Part shown: piece after piece, positions 10,745 to 23,742 of the stretch
Numbering within the stretch: position 1 is the first letter of the stretch
How the letters are laid out: every line of letters starts with the position of its first letter
NCBI GenBank assembly: GCA_026120185.1
Contig: JANUWF010002422.1
Coordinates: 372,001 to 436,000, forward strand
DNA from: Voacanga thouarsii
Taxonomy: Eukaryota > Streptophyta > Magnoliopsida > Gentianales > Apocynaceae
DNA length: 64,000 nt
Direction of reading: 5' to 3'
Program-made: the position numbers and the translations under genes
Notes under the pieces: generated by a model
Told to the model about the DNA's origin: nothing
What the model saw: only the letters and a program-made list of their open reading frames with translations
Database searches by the model: none

Positions 10745-10799
10745 TGGTTTAGTGGATAGAGCCTTAGAATTAATTCTTGAGATCGTGGGTTCAAATTCC
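10745..10799 (+). promoter_or_regulatory. tRNA-like A box and B box inside the LTR
   Basis: TGGTTTAGTGG at 10745-10755 fits the polymerase III A-box consensus. GGGTTCAAATTCC at 10787-10799 fits the B box with one mismatch. The spacing is like that of a tRNA gene or tRNA-derived SINE. No cloverleaf can be folded from the intervening bases, so this is not called a tRNA gene. B-box-like sequences occur at a similar offset in the related LTRs starting at 5091, 14871 and 43465. Confidence 0.45.
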
Positions 10800-12430
10800 G
10801 TCATGGAAGCTTTAGAATGATTAAATTTTATTTTTACTTGGGAGGTGGAATTTTCGGCCTTATGTGCTTTGGAATAGGGTAGAGATGTTGTCCTAAGAGA
10901 GACATGATAGGAGTATCCTAATCCTATTCTTTTGCTCAACACGAAATTCTTAAGGGGAATTCATTTCCTCTTGATCCTTAATTCTTCCCATTTCTCAATT
11001 CATTAGTTTGTTCAATTTGTTCAAGCCAATTTTATTCTAGAAAAATTCCAACAATATTGCGTGGCTTTGAAGGTTCAAAATATCTTAGAGAAAGATATCT
11101 TGTGGACCGAAACTATGGAAGAGGGGGAAGGATTTCAAGTGTATTAATTTCCCTAATGAACTTTCTAAAATCTTCACTTTAACTAGGTTCATTTTCCTTC
11201 ATGCATAGAACTGAAATTTTTCCAGCTTCTTGTGCCTTCAAGGTGTCGAGATTCTTAGCCATTATTCCCTCCCAAATGCTGCCACAAAATGGCCCTTTTG
11301 ATCAGCTTGAAACCTGAATATATCTGGCCATTTTCGGACTGTACAAAAGCTGTGCAAAACCAGAAAAATCATTGGGCAAAATCGTAGCTTTGGAGGTCTG
11401 AAACCAAGCTGTTTTCTTTCAATTTTTGTTCAGCATCTTAGCTATGTTTTCCTCCATAAAGAAGGCTGGAAACCAGCCTTTGAAGACCCCTAAAATCCCC
11501 TTCAAACTCTCTGCAAGCTGACTGAAAAATGGCAGCTGAAAACTGCCCAGAAAAATTCCAGCTTTGCTAAATTCTATACAGTGATTTTTCCAGCCTTGTT
11601 TCCCTATTCAGGCCTAGCCGAAACTCCTCCAATTTTCTGTATAGTCTTCCCTTAAACAACCATGAACTGAACTCCATTGTCTTCCCCAACCTTCTGCACA
11701 AAAATCCAATCATGGCTGCCCTAAAAGATTTCCAAAAAAATTACTGCAATCATACTTGATTAGTTACCAAAATTCCAGCCACCATAATTTAACAACCTTC
11801 CATAAAATATCCCTCAAACAACTAGACATTCCCTTCACAATTATACTCCTTATTTTCGGCCACCCATAGCCTCCTTCAACCAGCTTCCATCCAGCCGAAA
11901 CTCTGCTCAGAAATTCGGCCATGGCAGCTTCCCAAAAGCTCTCCAACAATCAAAGATATTCTTGTAGTATTTAGTTTCCAAATTTGCTTTCTAAAAATAT
12001 TCTTGAGGGATTTCAACAACTAGCCTTTCATTTTACCTTCCAAACCAGAAAATCATCTTCCAAAACCCTACAAACAAATCGGCAGCCCTAATCCCTTCAG
12101 AAATTCGGCCAGCCTTGAACAAAACCTATCTATTCCCTTCAACCTTCAAGAACATATAGCACACCAAGAACACCTACTCCTTCCTTTTATTTAATACCTC
12201 TCCAAATCACTCCAAAATTCTTCTAAAAAATTCTAGATTTCATCTATTCACTGCTGTGAGTCCATCCACACCATTTTTAACATCAAACTCCCAAATCCAA
12301 CTTGCTATTTTGGATTAAAAACCAGAAGTTTTGCGAAGGCTCAAAAACACCTTCAAGGTAGGGTTGTTCTAACAACTTCATCTTCTCTAGTCTTGAACTC
12401 TAATGAATATATATGAATAAACATGCTAAT

Positions 12431-12432
<2 letters not shown>

Positions 12433-12463
<31 letters not shown>
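12433..12463. repeat. (CT)n microsatellite
   Basis: About 30 bases of CT dinucleotide inside the solo LTR. Confidence 0.95.
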
Positions 12464-12466
<3 letters not shown>

Positions 12467-13160
12467 CCGAATGACTTCTTCTCCAATGGCCATGCTTTCT
12501 CCATCTTCTTTGGACGGATCTAGTCATCTAGGAGTTGAGATTCATTCGAAACTCCTTCAAGGTTTTCATCAATCAAGTAAGTCTTTTTAACCCTTCTTTT
12601 AAATTCTATATTCATGTCCCTAGGATGATGTTGATAGAAGATGAATTATGAATGGGGTTTGAGTATATATTGTTGTGATGAGTTGAGAGTGAAGCATGAA
12701 TATATGTATGAATATGATGGAGATGGGATTTATACATGAAGGGATTATCTTGGTTGATGGTGTGATATTTTAGGGTTTAATGCATGTCTCCATGATCAAG
12801 TATGCTAGAGATTATGCCATCTATGATGAATATGATTTATATTCTTGTGTGATTATTAAAGCTATGGTTATATTTATGCTAGTAAAGGCTAGATCATGCC
12901 TTAGTAAATTTAGATCTATGCTTATATGCATGATTTGGATGATTTGATGAATTGAAGGGTTGTAAATGTTCATGATTATGGTTAGCAATAGAACTATGGC
13001 CATGACCTAGTTGTCCCTAAGCTAATTTTTATTTCATGAATAAAATATTTCATAATATGATTTTGCTAGTAATTTCGAAAAAACCCTAGGAGGGGTAGAT
13101 TTGGATTATTATATATAATAAGGATATTTTAGTCAAATAAATAATAGCTTTTGCTAGAAA

Positions 13161-13163
<3 letters not shown>

Positions 13164-13195
<32 letters not shown>
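13164..13195. repeat. (AT)n microsatellite
   Basis: About 30 bases of AT dinucleotide inside the solo LTR. Confidence 0.95.
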
Positions 13196-13197
<2 letters not shown>

Positions 13198-14870
13198 TAT
13201 TATATAAAATAATGAAATCAACTAAAGCCTTTTATGGAAATAATCATAGTCAGTAAAATATTTATTACTAAAAATTTAATTATTATCTTTTAATCAAAAT
13301 CAATTAAAAATTTATTTATTATTTTTCAAGCAAGACTCATTAAATTTATTTTCAACTAATTTTAGTTATCAATTATTTTCTAACAACTAAATTATTAATA
13401 AATCATTATTTTAACTAATACCACCTAGGGTTCTTCATCAAATAAACTCTAAATTTTTCTTAGCAAGATTTAAACCTTCAACTTATTAGTACTTATTTCC
13501 CAAAACCTTAATTATTTTAAATATCAAATTAGGCTTAGCTTATAAACCTATTTATTTATTGTTTGACCTTAAAACTTGGGACATTAGGATCATGGTAGTA
13601 GTGAGTTGAGTTGTTTTAAATTGAGAAAGTGGATTTTTGGCTTGAGTTTGATTGTGGTTTGTATTTGCTCATGCGGGGTTAAGTCAGCTGTTGGAGACCT
13701 TTTATTGTGAGCAAGAATCAGGTAAGCTCCTGCATAAAACCTGATTGATGTAAAATGTTTATTATGGCAAGCTAAATGTAGAGTGCATGGACACTCTTTT
13801 CTGTAAGGCAATCGAGGATTGACTCCTTTCTTATTTCAGTCAAATAAATTATTTGAAAATCCATAAGCAGATTTACTCAAACTTAAAACTCTTTCCAAAA
13901 CTGATTTTGATAAAGACTTTGGAGACCCTTAATTGCCATTTTCATGTGGAACTATGGTTTGTTCATTTTCCCAAGTGGGTTACGTTACGTTGAGTACTCA
14001 ATAAGGTTGGACTGCTAGGACTAGTCTTTGAAGGGTTAGGGTGAGTCTCTCAGTAGGTGGCCACCTCTGAGGGGTGAGTCCTTCTCGGATAAGATGTCAG
14101 TCCAGTAGGTCATGCCGGTCCGAGCTAGCAGTTGTTTATTTTTCAGTCAAATGACTGTGTTTTACCGGAATGGACACTCGGTTGTTGTTTGGGTATAGAG
14201 AAGGAGGAGTATCTTGTCCGGTAGGCCGATCACCTACCTTTTTTTGTTAGTTTGCACAAAGTGTCAGCATTTTGACCGGTTATGGGGCCCAACATGTGGT
14301 AACCCATGATCATTTCTTTTGAGTAGTTGATTTTATTGATTATGTATGGTTGAAAAAGCCAAAACATCACTCTTACTTTTGACTAATGTTTATTGCTTGC
14401 AAGTATTTCTCTTATAAAGGTTTTATACTTTGCATCCACGAACTATTTCCACTGGACACTCAAAACACATACGGACTTACTGAGATTTCTGTCTCATCAC
14501 CTTTTTACCATGATTTCAGGTCAATCCTGCTGTGGGAATGAGTAGGTAGTGTTATCTGCCTTAGAAGAGAATGTTGTCATTTGTTTTTCTGTGTTGCTTT
14601 GGGGAGTTGAGAGTGGATAATTTTACTTATGTATTTGTTTTGGGAATTCTTGGATTTATTCTTGGGATGTAATAAATTTTAAGTTAAAGTATTATTTTTA
14701 TTCCGCTATTTTATTTGTGTGACCTAGTTATAAAGACCCCTTGTTATTTGGACGGGGTGACATCCCCGGCCCTGGTGGGCTTAGGTAGCGGGGTGTTACA
14801 TATGCACATGTCCTAGTTACAAAGTGGTTGACATTAACCAGTTAATTTATGACATCAAGCAAATTCGTCT

Positions 14871-16834
14871 TGTGAAACCCCACCCTAAGCTACACTTGGG
14901 AATGAGGAGAAAGAATGCATTGCATTTTTACATGTGCATTTTATGTGCTTGATTTATATGTGTGTGTGTGAAGTTAATTACTTAAGCAATGTAGTACTAA
15001 GTTGCTATAATTGTTAAGCTTGCAATTACCTTATTTATTTACTTAAGTTTATATGAGAAGAATTTAATTTTAGGACTGTAGTATGTATGGGTTTTAGGAT
15101 AATTAGGGAACATAGAAATGTATTGTTGGGTATTGGCAGGAATGCTAGAATTTTAGTTGGACGTATAGGGGTTGAATGCTACCTTCTACATGAATATTGC
15201 ATTTTATTTCCTCTCCTTACTCCTCTTGGTCGGCCTTTCCCACTCCATAGCTACCATTTCCTTTCAAGGATAAGTGAAGGAAGATTATGCCAAATCTCCT
15301 TCCGTCTTTAACATATTTTTATTTCCTTTTTTTTCTAAGCTTCCATTTTTTATTCATCCATTATAGAAGCCAGTCCAATCAAGCACCAATCCTGTTAATT
15401 ACTCATCAAATTTGGCTACAAGATTGGTGGTGTATATTATTTACCAAAGCTAGAATTTCCATTTCGTTTTTCTATAGAATTTAGAAATAGAAACTCCTAG
15501 AAATAATATTCTTATTTCTTTTCTATTTATAAGCTTACCCTATATACTTTCTTGCTGTATTCTTATTTCGATACCTAAAACAAGCCACCATTCTTTCTCC
15601 TGTATTCAATATGGCAACTAGGCATACCATCCACAATTCCTATCATTTAACACTAAATGACAATTAAATAATTAAAAGTTGCTTCTTGCCATAGCTGGAT
15701 TATTCTTTCCTAGATTCTCGTTTATTTGAAATTTGAACTCCAAGACTTATTCTATTAATATGCCAACTAAATGAGGCCAAGATTAGAGCTAATTAGCTCC
15801 TTGATTTTGGCCAAAACCATAGCCCTCCCTTCCTTTATTAGTCTAGCCAGATTTAGGGAAGTATCTTAGGGAAAAGAAAGTTTCCAATTTCATTTTAAGT
15901 AAGCAGCTTTTGATCAACACCTTCCTTCTACAAATAAGGTAAACTACCATTTATTCTTTAATTCAAAATTCAAACTATTCATATTTTTTTCCCTCCCTTT
16001 TGCACAAAACACTTTCCTCCATTCAGCAAGAGGAATTCGGCTAAGCCCTTCCCGTAGCACACAAAACTGAGACAACCAACACATATCCAAGCTGTTCTAC
16101 CTCACCCATAAAAAAAAACTATTTTACAAAGAATAACCCTATTTTCCCATCTCACCTCTTCACTCTCTCAACAGAGATACTCACACATAAAAGCAATTCA
16201 GTCTCCCTAAACTCTAGCAAGACCAAAATAGTTTCCTCACTCAATACGGTCACAGTGCCTTTCAAAACCAAAATGCACCCTCATTATTCTTAACAACTTT
16301 TGGCCTCACCCCTCTCATTCATTCTTCTCTTTTTTTATCATATGAACTAAACACACAAAGCATTTCCCTCCAAGCCCGACACTCCCATCTTGTTCTTTCT
16401 CCTCGTCCACATAAGGGAACAAAACACTCCATTCCCCTTTTCAGCATCAGCTTCATTCAGCAAAGCAAGGTAATTCCTTTCCACCTTTTTAAACCCCTTC
16501 TTCCTATAATCATCCAAGACTCATCTATTTTCTTCTTCAAAACTCATGAAAACAACCGCAGTCACACACAACTCCTTCCTTCAAGACAAGGCAGTCCCTT
16601 CTTCCTTTTTCAAAATTAACATGCCAAGCAATCTCACGCTGACCTCACTCTCTTGAGATCAACCAAGGTCATTGTTGCAAGTAAGTTTTGACCTTTTTTC
16701 TTGTAAGACCCTTAGGTGATTTATTTGGTATAGTGGATACAAATTCCTTGGGTTTGTGATGTATGGTTGTAGTGTTGCGCTACTTAGGCATGCATAAATT
16801 ATGTAGCTCATTTTGATTGGTATGAGAATATGTA
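14871..16834 (+). mobile_element. Element A (Tekay/Del-like Ty3): 5' LTR, left part
   Basis: The LTR opens TGTGAAACCCCACCC, and the same opening recurs at 43465 as this element's 3' LTR. Long stretches align between the two copies, for example ATGAGAAGAATTTAATT and the GTATGTATGGGTTTTAGG region. The LTR is interrupted after 16834 by Copia element B and resumes at 39484; ATGTA is duplicated at 16830-16834 and 39479-39483. Joined, the two parts give an LTR of about 3.1 kb. The TATA-like CTATATATAG of the 3' copy (about 43855) is changed here to CTCCATAGC. Confidence 0.85.
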
Positions 16835-17768
16835 TGTTAACCCTAAAGGCATTCTTCTGTGTTTTGACTTATAACAAACATTGACGAGGATTAACTTGTG
16901 TGATCTATATATAAGAGGACATGTTTGACCTCAATTCTTCAAAGACATAAAAATGAGATTGCTAAGCAACTTTTGAGCAACAGAATCCAAGAATGGGTGA
17001 TCAAGTATTAGACAAGCTTTAGAGATTGCATACCAAGAAGCTCTTAAGAAGAATCATAGACTAGGAATCATTTGTTAAGATATATTTTGTAAATTTCTAT
17101 GTCACATTTACCTTGTGATTTAGTTTAATTTTACCTTGAAGCACGACAATAAAATGATTTCTAAAGAGTAAGCTTTCAAATGTTTGGACTGAGTAGTTTG
17201 GATGGCTCTACATTCAAAAGTTCGTCCAAAACTCTGTGAACAGTGTTAAAATGTTTCTGCCTAGAAAAGTGCCATTTTTTACTCACCTTTTAGAAACATC
17301 CTCGTCCGATCTTTGAGTCTAAAATCTGAAAACCTAACAGCAAGAAACTAGCAATTTCTAGCTGTTAGTGTCTTACTTTTTGCTTCTATAAAAGCTTTCA
17401 AAACTTGATTTTAAAGTAGATTTTGTGCTATCTCTCTCAGAAACCTTCTTACACTTTAGAAAATAAATATCTCCTTTTTCATTGTGATTCAAAAGTGAAA
17501 TCAAATTGTTTAAAAGATAAAAATGTGCTGGTGCTCATCTGTTTACATATATGCTGAAAATTGTGAGCTATATCTATCTCATTTTCTCTAATCTTTTGTA
17601 TATCAAAGTTGCGCTGTAAAACCCATTTGGGATGAACCTTGATTTGTAGTTGGTTGAGAGGTTTGAGTAAAACCAAGTGTAGTGATACTCTTGTGTAATT
17701 GGTGTAGACAAACACTATTGAGCTAACTGAGTTTTATAAAGATCTAGTTTAAAATTCTTAAGTGTGAG
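16835..17768 (+). repeat. Element B 5' LTR, left part
   Basis: This portion of the LTR carries a good TATA box, CTATAAAAGC, at 17386-17395, also present in the 3' LTR near 38740. It is cut after GTGAG (17764-17768) by element C and continues at 26610. The continuity can be confirmed by eye against the uninterrupted 3' LTR, which reads AAGTGTGAGCTTGAGG at about 39108. Confidence 0.9.
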
Positions 17769-17947
17769 TGATAGGGGCTAAAATCACTATTCTTTAACTA
17801 GTTATTTGAGATTATTTTAAGATACATTTATTGTAATAACTAAATATATTCCTTCCTATTTGACATTTTACTTGTAAAAGGTGTTTTTTTCAAATATATG
17901 CAGATTTAAGTTAAATTCAAGCAGAAAGTGCACAAAACCATAATAGA

Positions 17948-18180
17948 CCTGGCGCCAGGCCCAACTAGTAGACCAAGCACCGGGTCCATTCTATTCCAGC
18001 AGAAGAAATTGAGCAAGCTTCAGGGGAATTCCATAACAGACCTGGTGCTAGGTCTGGTAAGTGCACCTGGTACCGGGTCCAGTCTGTCTACCAAGGAGAA
18101 ATGGTCAAAAATAGAGCAAAAATAGGGGAAGAACAGAGTACACTTGGCGCCAGGTGAGTCAATGGTACCCAGCGCTAGGT
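17948..18180 (+). promoter_or_regulatory. GC-rich palindromic modules in the element C 5' LTR U3
   Basis: Several near-identical modules combine CCTGGCGCCAGG or a decayed variant with GGGTCCA or GGTCTGG. Among them, 17948-17959 is a perfect 12-bp palindrome. They stand out in otherwise AT-rich DNA and lie just upstream of the TATA box, suggesting binding sites of a dimeric factor. This function is inferred from position only. Confidence 0.5.
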
Positions 18181-18297
18181 ATGCTCTGGAGGCGAATATT
18201 GTGTATACGGAATTAGGGCTTATCTAATGATTTTGATATTTTCCTATTCTTACTCGGCTAAGACTTCCTCATCTATGAAATTGGAAGCCAATAGGCC

Positions 18298-18305
18298 TAT
18301 AAAAG
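18298..18305 (+). promoter_or_regulatory. TATA box of element C 5' LTR
   Basis: TATAAAAG preceded by GGCC; the equivalent in the 3' LTR is at 25614-25620. It is the probable start of element transcription. Confidence 0.65.
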
Positions 18306-19271
18306 CATAAGAGAACATAAGGGTTGGATATATACAATAGTGGGAGGTGAATCCACAAGCAAAAATTCTCAATCTGTCATTGAAAAAGGAGTTCACCCAA
18401 ATTAAGGAGGGTTGTTCAGGAGAGTCTTTAAGGAGAAAGAGAAAATCTTGTTTATGAGTGCTTTCTTTTTCTTTTGTTTTCTTTTCCTTAAACAATCATG
18501 TATTTAATATGTCCATTGTAATTTGACATTGTTCTTAGGATTCATAATTTATTGATTAATTTAGTCTTTTGATCAATTGATTATTGTTCTTGGTATTTGA
18601 TTACTTATTTTTCTTACGGAGTTGGTTGATTGAGTTTTATTATTAACTTGCTTGAAAAAAAGGTTGGTAATAACTTTAATTAATTAGTTTCATATTTGTT
18701 ATTTCTTAATTTGCTTGAAAAAGGGGTTAATATGGATGATTGCTAGAATTTGGATTCGTTGACTAATTTCATGCTTTAAATCACCTAGAATATATAGGTT
18801 TATATGAGGTTTGATTTTAATGCATCTTTTGGATAAATTGGTCAAGACAAAATATGTTCACTAATTTAATTAGAAAATCTAGTGATTCAATGAATTGCAA
18901 ACGAAGTGGGTCTATATTAAATCCTTCATAAGACCAAGATAATAATTGATTGTGATATTGGTTAGGTGAGTCATTATAATGTTTTCAAAAGCTTTTGTCT
19001 AAATTGTATAGTTTCACATTCTTAAGTTGTATATATTTCTTTATTTTTCTTTTTGTTATTTTCTTATCTTATTTGATAGGTTAAACAATGAATGAAAAGT
19101 GATTAGTGTGTACTTGTTCCTTTGAGGATCAATATTCGTTAATTCCCTATATTATGTTTGTGATGAGTATACTTGCTTACATGTGTATTTTTAGATTAAT
19201 GTTTTAATTAAAACTTGACTAATAGATAGATTTAAAATTTATGATTTTATGCACTCAAAATTTATGCATCA

Positions 19272-19296
19272 AGTTTTTTGCGCCGTTACTGGGGAA
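19272..19296 (+). other. Primer-binding region of element C
   Basis: It directly follows the 5' LTR and reads TTTTTTGCGCCGTTACTGGG, a slightly mutated form of the Athila-type TTTTTGGCGCCGTTGCCGGG block. Confidence 0.75.
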
Positions 19297-19554
19297 CAAT
19301 ATCTTGAAAGCTTGTTTTGTGGATTTAACCATGTTTATATATTTATAGGTAAATATGTGAATATATATGTATGTTCCTTGTATGACTAGGTGCCATATTG
19401 TGTTTTATTGCATACTTGTACTTAAATGTCTCTATATTTTGTAATACCCTGTAACTTAATTTGCAAACATATACTATAACTAACTAACTAACTAACTTGA
19501 TTTAATATTATGATGTGTATATATGATGCTAGCAAGTTATTTTATATAGGTAAG
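19297..19554 (+). other. Element C untranslated leader
   Basis: AT-rich leader between primer site and gag, containing a short (CTAA)n run near 19482. No coding is evident. Confidence 0.6.
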
Positions 19555-20620
19555 ATGGCCAATTGAAATTTGGGACGGTATTCTAACATATCTCATGGGA
19601 TGACATGTCAACCATCTGACTATATTACTTTAGAAAGGGTGCTGGAAAAATTTGCCACCCATATAACTAAACGTTTTTTTGAAATAGATTACACATTGGC
19701 AAAATTTGAAGGCATAGTTAGGAATATAGAAAGACAAATTTGGTTTTTAACAGATTTAGTGATAAAGTCGCCATTAGGGGTAGAAGCACAACATAATTCA
19801 GCTGCTAGTACACTAAGGAGTGGTAAGGAGCTACCTGATCCCTGTACGGAACCGGTACCATCTAAAGAAGATGGGTTAGAACCAACCCCTCTTGTTAAAC
19901 CTTTTGAAAAACAAACTAAAAAATAAGATTTTCAACCACTGGTACCTTACCTCACTCGCACACACAAAGCAAGAAAAGCTGCACAATTTGACAAGTTTTT
20001 GGACATATTCAAACAACTACACATAAATATTTCACTTAGTGAGGCCTTGGTGCACATGTCCAAATATGCAAAATTTCTAAACAATATGCTTGTTAACAAA
20101 AAGAGGTTGGAAGACTTATCCACTATAGTTTTAAGCGAAGAATGCTCAACTATCTTGCTAGACCAACAGACTCTGTCATGAAAAGAAAGTGATCCAGTGA
20201 GTTTTTCTATTCCTTATCGTGTTGGTACTCTTACATTTTGCAATGCTTTAGCCGACCTAGGTGCTAGTATTATTTTTTTACCATATAAGACTTTCAAAAA
20301 GCTAGGCAAGAATAAGTATTCAATTTGCAAATAGATCTATTAAATAACCTAGGGGAATAATGGAAGATGTATTAGTTAAGGTGGATAGATTTATATTTCC
20401 GGTGGATTTTATTATTTTTGATATAGATGAAGATTCTAAAGTCTCTTTAATCTTAGTCGACATTTTTTAGCAACTGCCAAAGCCTTAATTGATGTTCATG
20501 GAGGAAAATTAACAATTAAGGTTGGGGACGAGGAAGTCATTATCAAAATCCACAAAAGCATGCACATCCTAGTTCTTGTGATGATTCTTGTTTAAGGATT
20601 GATATTCTTAATGAACCTAT
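19555..20620 (+). pseudogene. Element C gag C-terminus and protease, decayed
   Basis: The 118-codon frame at 19570-19926 ends in the Athila gag tail with STLRSGKELPDP. After a stop come the protease-linker sequence (KFLDIFKQLHINI, 19990-20035) and LADLGASIIFLPY (about 20248-20286), which holds the aspartic-protease D-L-G-A-S active-site motif. Further stops and a frameshift follow. Full-length gag would start earlier and be longer, so the N-terminal part is lost or unreadable. Nothing here can give a functional protein. Confidence 0.8.
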
Positions 20621-23600
20621 CCTTTACTTTGTGCAGGAATCATTTATCCAGTATTATATAGAACAATCAATTGCATATTTGGAGGACTCAATTGAGGGCA
20701 ATAGGATAGAAAATTTTGAGGAAATCGAAAAAAGCAGTTTGGGAAGGATGAAGTCATCCATTGAGGAACCACTGAAATTGGACTTGAAAGACCTTCATGA
20801 GAACTTAGAATATGTATTTTTAGCAAAAGGTGAAAAAATTACCCGTGATCATTGCTAATGATCTTACTTATAAACAAAAGACCAAATTGGTAAGTCTATT
20901 GGGAAAATATACGGGAGTCATTGCATGAAAATCCACGGATATTAAGGGAATTAACCCTTCCTTTTGTACTCATAAAATCTTGTTGGAAGAAGGAGCCAAA
21001 CCCGTAATGCAACCCCAATGTAGGTTGAACCCAAACATAAGTGATGTGGTAAAAGGTGAGGTGATTAAACTATTAGATTCTGGCATCATTTACCCCATTT
21101 CTGATAGTATTTGGGTTAGTCCAACATAAGTGGTACTAAAGAAGGGAGGAATGACTGTGACCCCTAATGAAAAAAATAAGTTGATCCCAATGAGATTGGT
21201 AACTGGTTAGAGGGTTTGCATTGATTATAGAAAATTAAATGAGACAACTAGGAAGAACCATTTTCCTCTCCTTTTAATTGACCAAATGATAGAACGGTTA
21301 GTCGGACATGAGTTTTATTACTTCTTAGATGGTTTTTTCGGATACTTTCAAATTTCATAGCACATGAGGATCAAGAAAAGACTACCTTTACATGCCTTTT
21401 TGGTACTTTTGCATATCAACGTATGCCTTTTGGTCTTTGCAATGGCCCCGGAACATTACAATGATGGATGATGGCTATTTTTGAAGGGCTTATGGGAGGC
21501 ATCATGAAGGTATTTATGGATGATTTTTCTGTTTTTGGTGATTCTTTTGAGTTGTGTTTGGCTAACTTGGAAAAGGAACTTCAATTATGTGAAGAGACCA
21601 ACCTTATGCTTAATTAGAAAAAATACCACTTCATGGTACAAAAAGAGATAGTATTGGGACACAAGATTTCAAGAAAAAGTATTAAGGTTGATAGGGCCAA
21701 AATTGAGGCAATTGAGAAACTTCCTCCTCCAACTTTCGTGAAGGCAATTCGAAGCTTTCTTAGGCATGTAGGTTTTTACAGGAGGTTTATCTTGGATTTC
21801 TCAAAGATTTCTAAACCCCTTACTTCTTTGCTTTAAAAAGATGCTATTTTTTATTTTGACGAAAAATGTCCCAATGCTTTCAATGTGTTTAAAACGAAGT
21901 TGATCAATTCTCCTATTCTAATTGCACCTGATTGGTCTCTCCCTTTTGAGCTAATGTGTGATGCAAGTGACTACACAGTGGGTGTAGAGCTTGGACCAAG
22001 AAGGGATCAGCACTTTCAACCAATTTACTATGTAAGCAAAACTCTTACGGCGGCACAAGAGAACTACACCACAACGGAGAAAGAGTTGCTCGTAATAGTA
22101 TTTGCTTTTGATAAATTTTGTTCTTATCTTGTTCTGTCCAAAGTCATTATGTACACAGATCATTTTGCCCTTAAGTACCTATTGAACAAGCATGATTCTA
22201 AACCGTAATTAATAAGATGGGTTTTATTATTATAGGAATTTGACTTAGAAATTAGGAACAAAAAAGGAGCAGAAAACTTAGCTGCGGATCACCTATCAAG
22301 GTTGAAAAATCCAAACCTTGAGCTATTGGCTAAAGAAGACATCAATGACACCTTTTCGGATGAACAACTTTTACTTGTTGATGGTGAGGTTTCTCAACTA
22401 CTTTGGTATGTGGATTTCGCTAATTACTTGGTTGTAGGAATTCTTCCGAAAGATTTCAATGCACAACAAAAGAAAAAATTCCTCTTTGAAGTAACGTATT
22501 ACTTTGTGGAAGATTCGTACTTGTTCTAGTGTTGTGTGGATCAAATCATTAAAAAGTGTGTGGATTCTATGAAAAGCATCCATATCTTGAAACATTGTTA
22601 TGAAGGACCCGCAGGAGGCCACTACCAAGCTAATAACACCGCAAGAAAGGTACTTGAGTCTAATTTTTATTGTCTTACACTCTTCAAGGACTCTCACAGA
22701 TTTGTTCAAAGTTGTGATAGGTGTCAACATGCAAGTAACATCTCTAAATCTAATAAGATGCCATTACAAATCGTTCAAGCATGTGAAATTTTTTATTGTT
22801 GGAGGATTGATTTCATGGGTCTTTTTCCTAGTTCTTTAGGTAACAAGTACATCTTGGTTGCTGTTTAGTGTGTATCAAAGTGGGTTGAGACACAAACATT
22901 GCCTACTAATAATGCACGGGTTGTTGTAACCTTTTCATCCGGTTTGGAGTCCCTAAAGTGCTCATTAGTGATAGGAGAACCCACTTTTGTAATTCCTAAT
23001 TAGATAATGTTCTCAGGAATTTAGGGGTTACTCATAAGTTGGCTACCCCCTATCATCCCCAAACAAGTGGCCAAGTTGAGGTGGTTAATAGAGAATTAAA
23101 AAGAATCTTGGAAAAAAATGGTTAATCATACAAGAAAGGATTAGAGTTTGAAACTAGATAATACTCTTTGGGTTTATAGGACCGCATTTAAAACTCCTAT
23201 TGGTACTACCCCTTATCGATTGGTGTATGAGAAATCTTGTCATTTACTGGTAGAGATTGAACAAAAAGCTTATTGGGTTGTTAAACTTGTCAACTTTGAT
23301 CTTGATCTTGCTGGAGAAATCTAGGTTACTTCACTTGAATGCCTTGGACGAATTGTGCATGGCTGCCTATGATAATTCTCTCATCTACAAGGAAAAGGTA
23401 AAACGGTGGCATGGCAAACATATTTCTCAAGCTAGGGAGTTTAAAGAAAGGGATCAAGTGTTGCTATTTAACTCTCGCTTGCAAATCTTTTCGGGAAATT
23501 TGAAATCAAGATGGTCTGGGGCGTATGTGGTAACTAAGGTTTATCCTTTTGGTACACTTGAAGTCTCTCACCCGGATAATGGTACCTTCATGGTTAATGG

Positions 23601-23742
23601 GAATCGGGTAAAGCATTATTTTAGGGAGACACTGGACACCTTGGATCATGTAGATGTTTTTCTCTATGAACCATTATTTTTGTTACGGATTGTATGGATG
23701 TTGTTCATCTTTATCGGTTTTTTTATGTTTATTTTCATTTGA
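20621..23742 (+). pseudogene. Element C pol (RT, RNase H, integrase), decayed
   Basis: Domain order is Ty3-type. Reverse transcriptase spans about 21000-21840, with YPISDSIWVS, VCIDYRKLNETTRKNHFPL, MPFGLCN and catalytic FMDD (near 21515). RNase H spans 21885-22208 and keeps its acidic residues (CDAS, TEKE, YTDH). The integrase zinc-finger region is around 22560-22730 (H...H...CDRC), and the core follows with WRIDFMG and later [10 protein letters not shown]. Stops split it at many points, including one in VTG-W (TGG to TAG) and within the integrase core. A C-terminal frame of 161 codons (23257-23742) covers the end of integrase. Confidence 0.9.

Larger units (their letters stand above)
10493..14800 (+). 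mobile_element. Solo LTR, long Tekay/Del-like Ty3 type (second copy), TSD TATGC
   Basis: The element starts TATGAAACCCC (first dinucleotide changed from TG) and ends GGGGTGTTACA. It is flanked by a perfect 5-bp duplication, TATGC at 10488-10492 and 14801-14805, so it is a solo LTR left by recombination. At 4.3 kb it is very long for an LTR and may contain an undetected insertion. It shares with the 5091-8118 LTR the block GAGTACTCAATAAGG (about 13995), the AAAGACCCCTTGT block, and the terminal hairpin CGGGG-TGACAT-CCCCG (14753-14768). It contains no polyprotein coding. Confidence 0.85.
17769..19271 (+). repeat. Element C 5' LTR
   Basis: A 1.5-kb LTR from TGATAGGGGC to TTTATGCATCA. U3 carries GC-rich palindromes (CCTGGCGCCAGG at 17948-17959 and variants to about 18180) about 120-350 bases upstream of the TATA box TATAAAAG (18298-18305). 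The rest is T-rich R-U5 sequence. It differs from the 3' copy by many substitutions and small indels, so the insertion is not recent. Confidence 0.92.

Noticed and set aside
10745..10799. Possible tRNA gene
   Set aside because: A and B boxes are present, but there is no acceptor stem or cloverleaf.
5091..14800. The two long LTRs as the 5' and 3' LTRs of one element
   Set aside because: The second copy has its own perfect TSD (TATGC), there is no primer site after 8118, and the interval holds a CACTA end and microsatellites.
19482..19498. Short (CTAA)n run in the element C leader as a functional repeat
   Set aside because: Only about four units in AT-rich leader; no supporting context.
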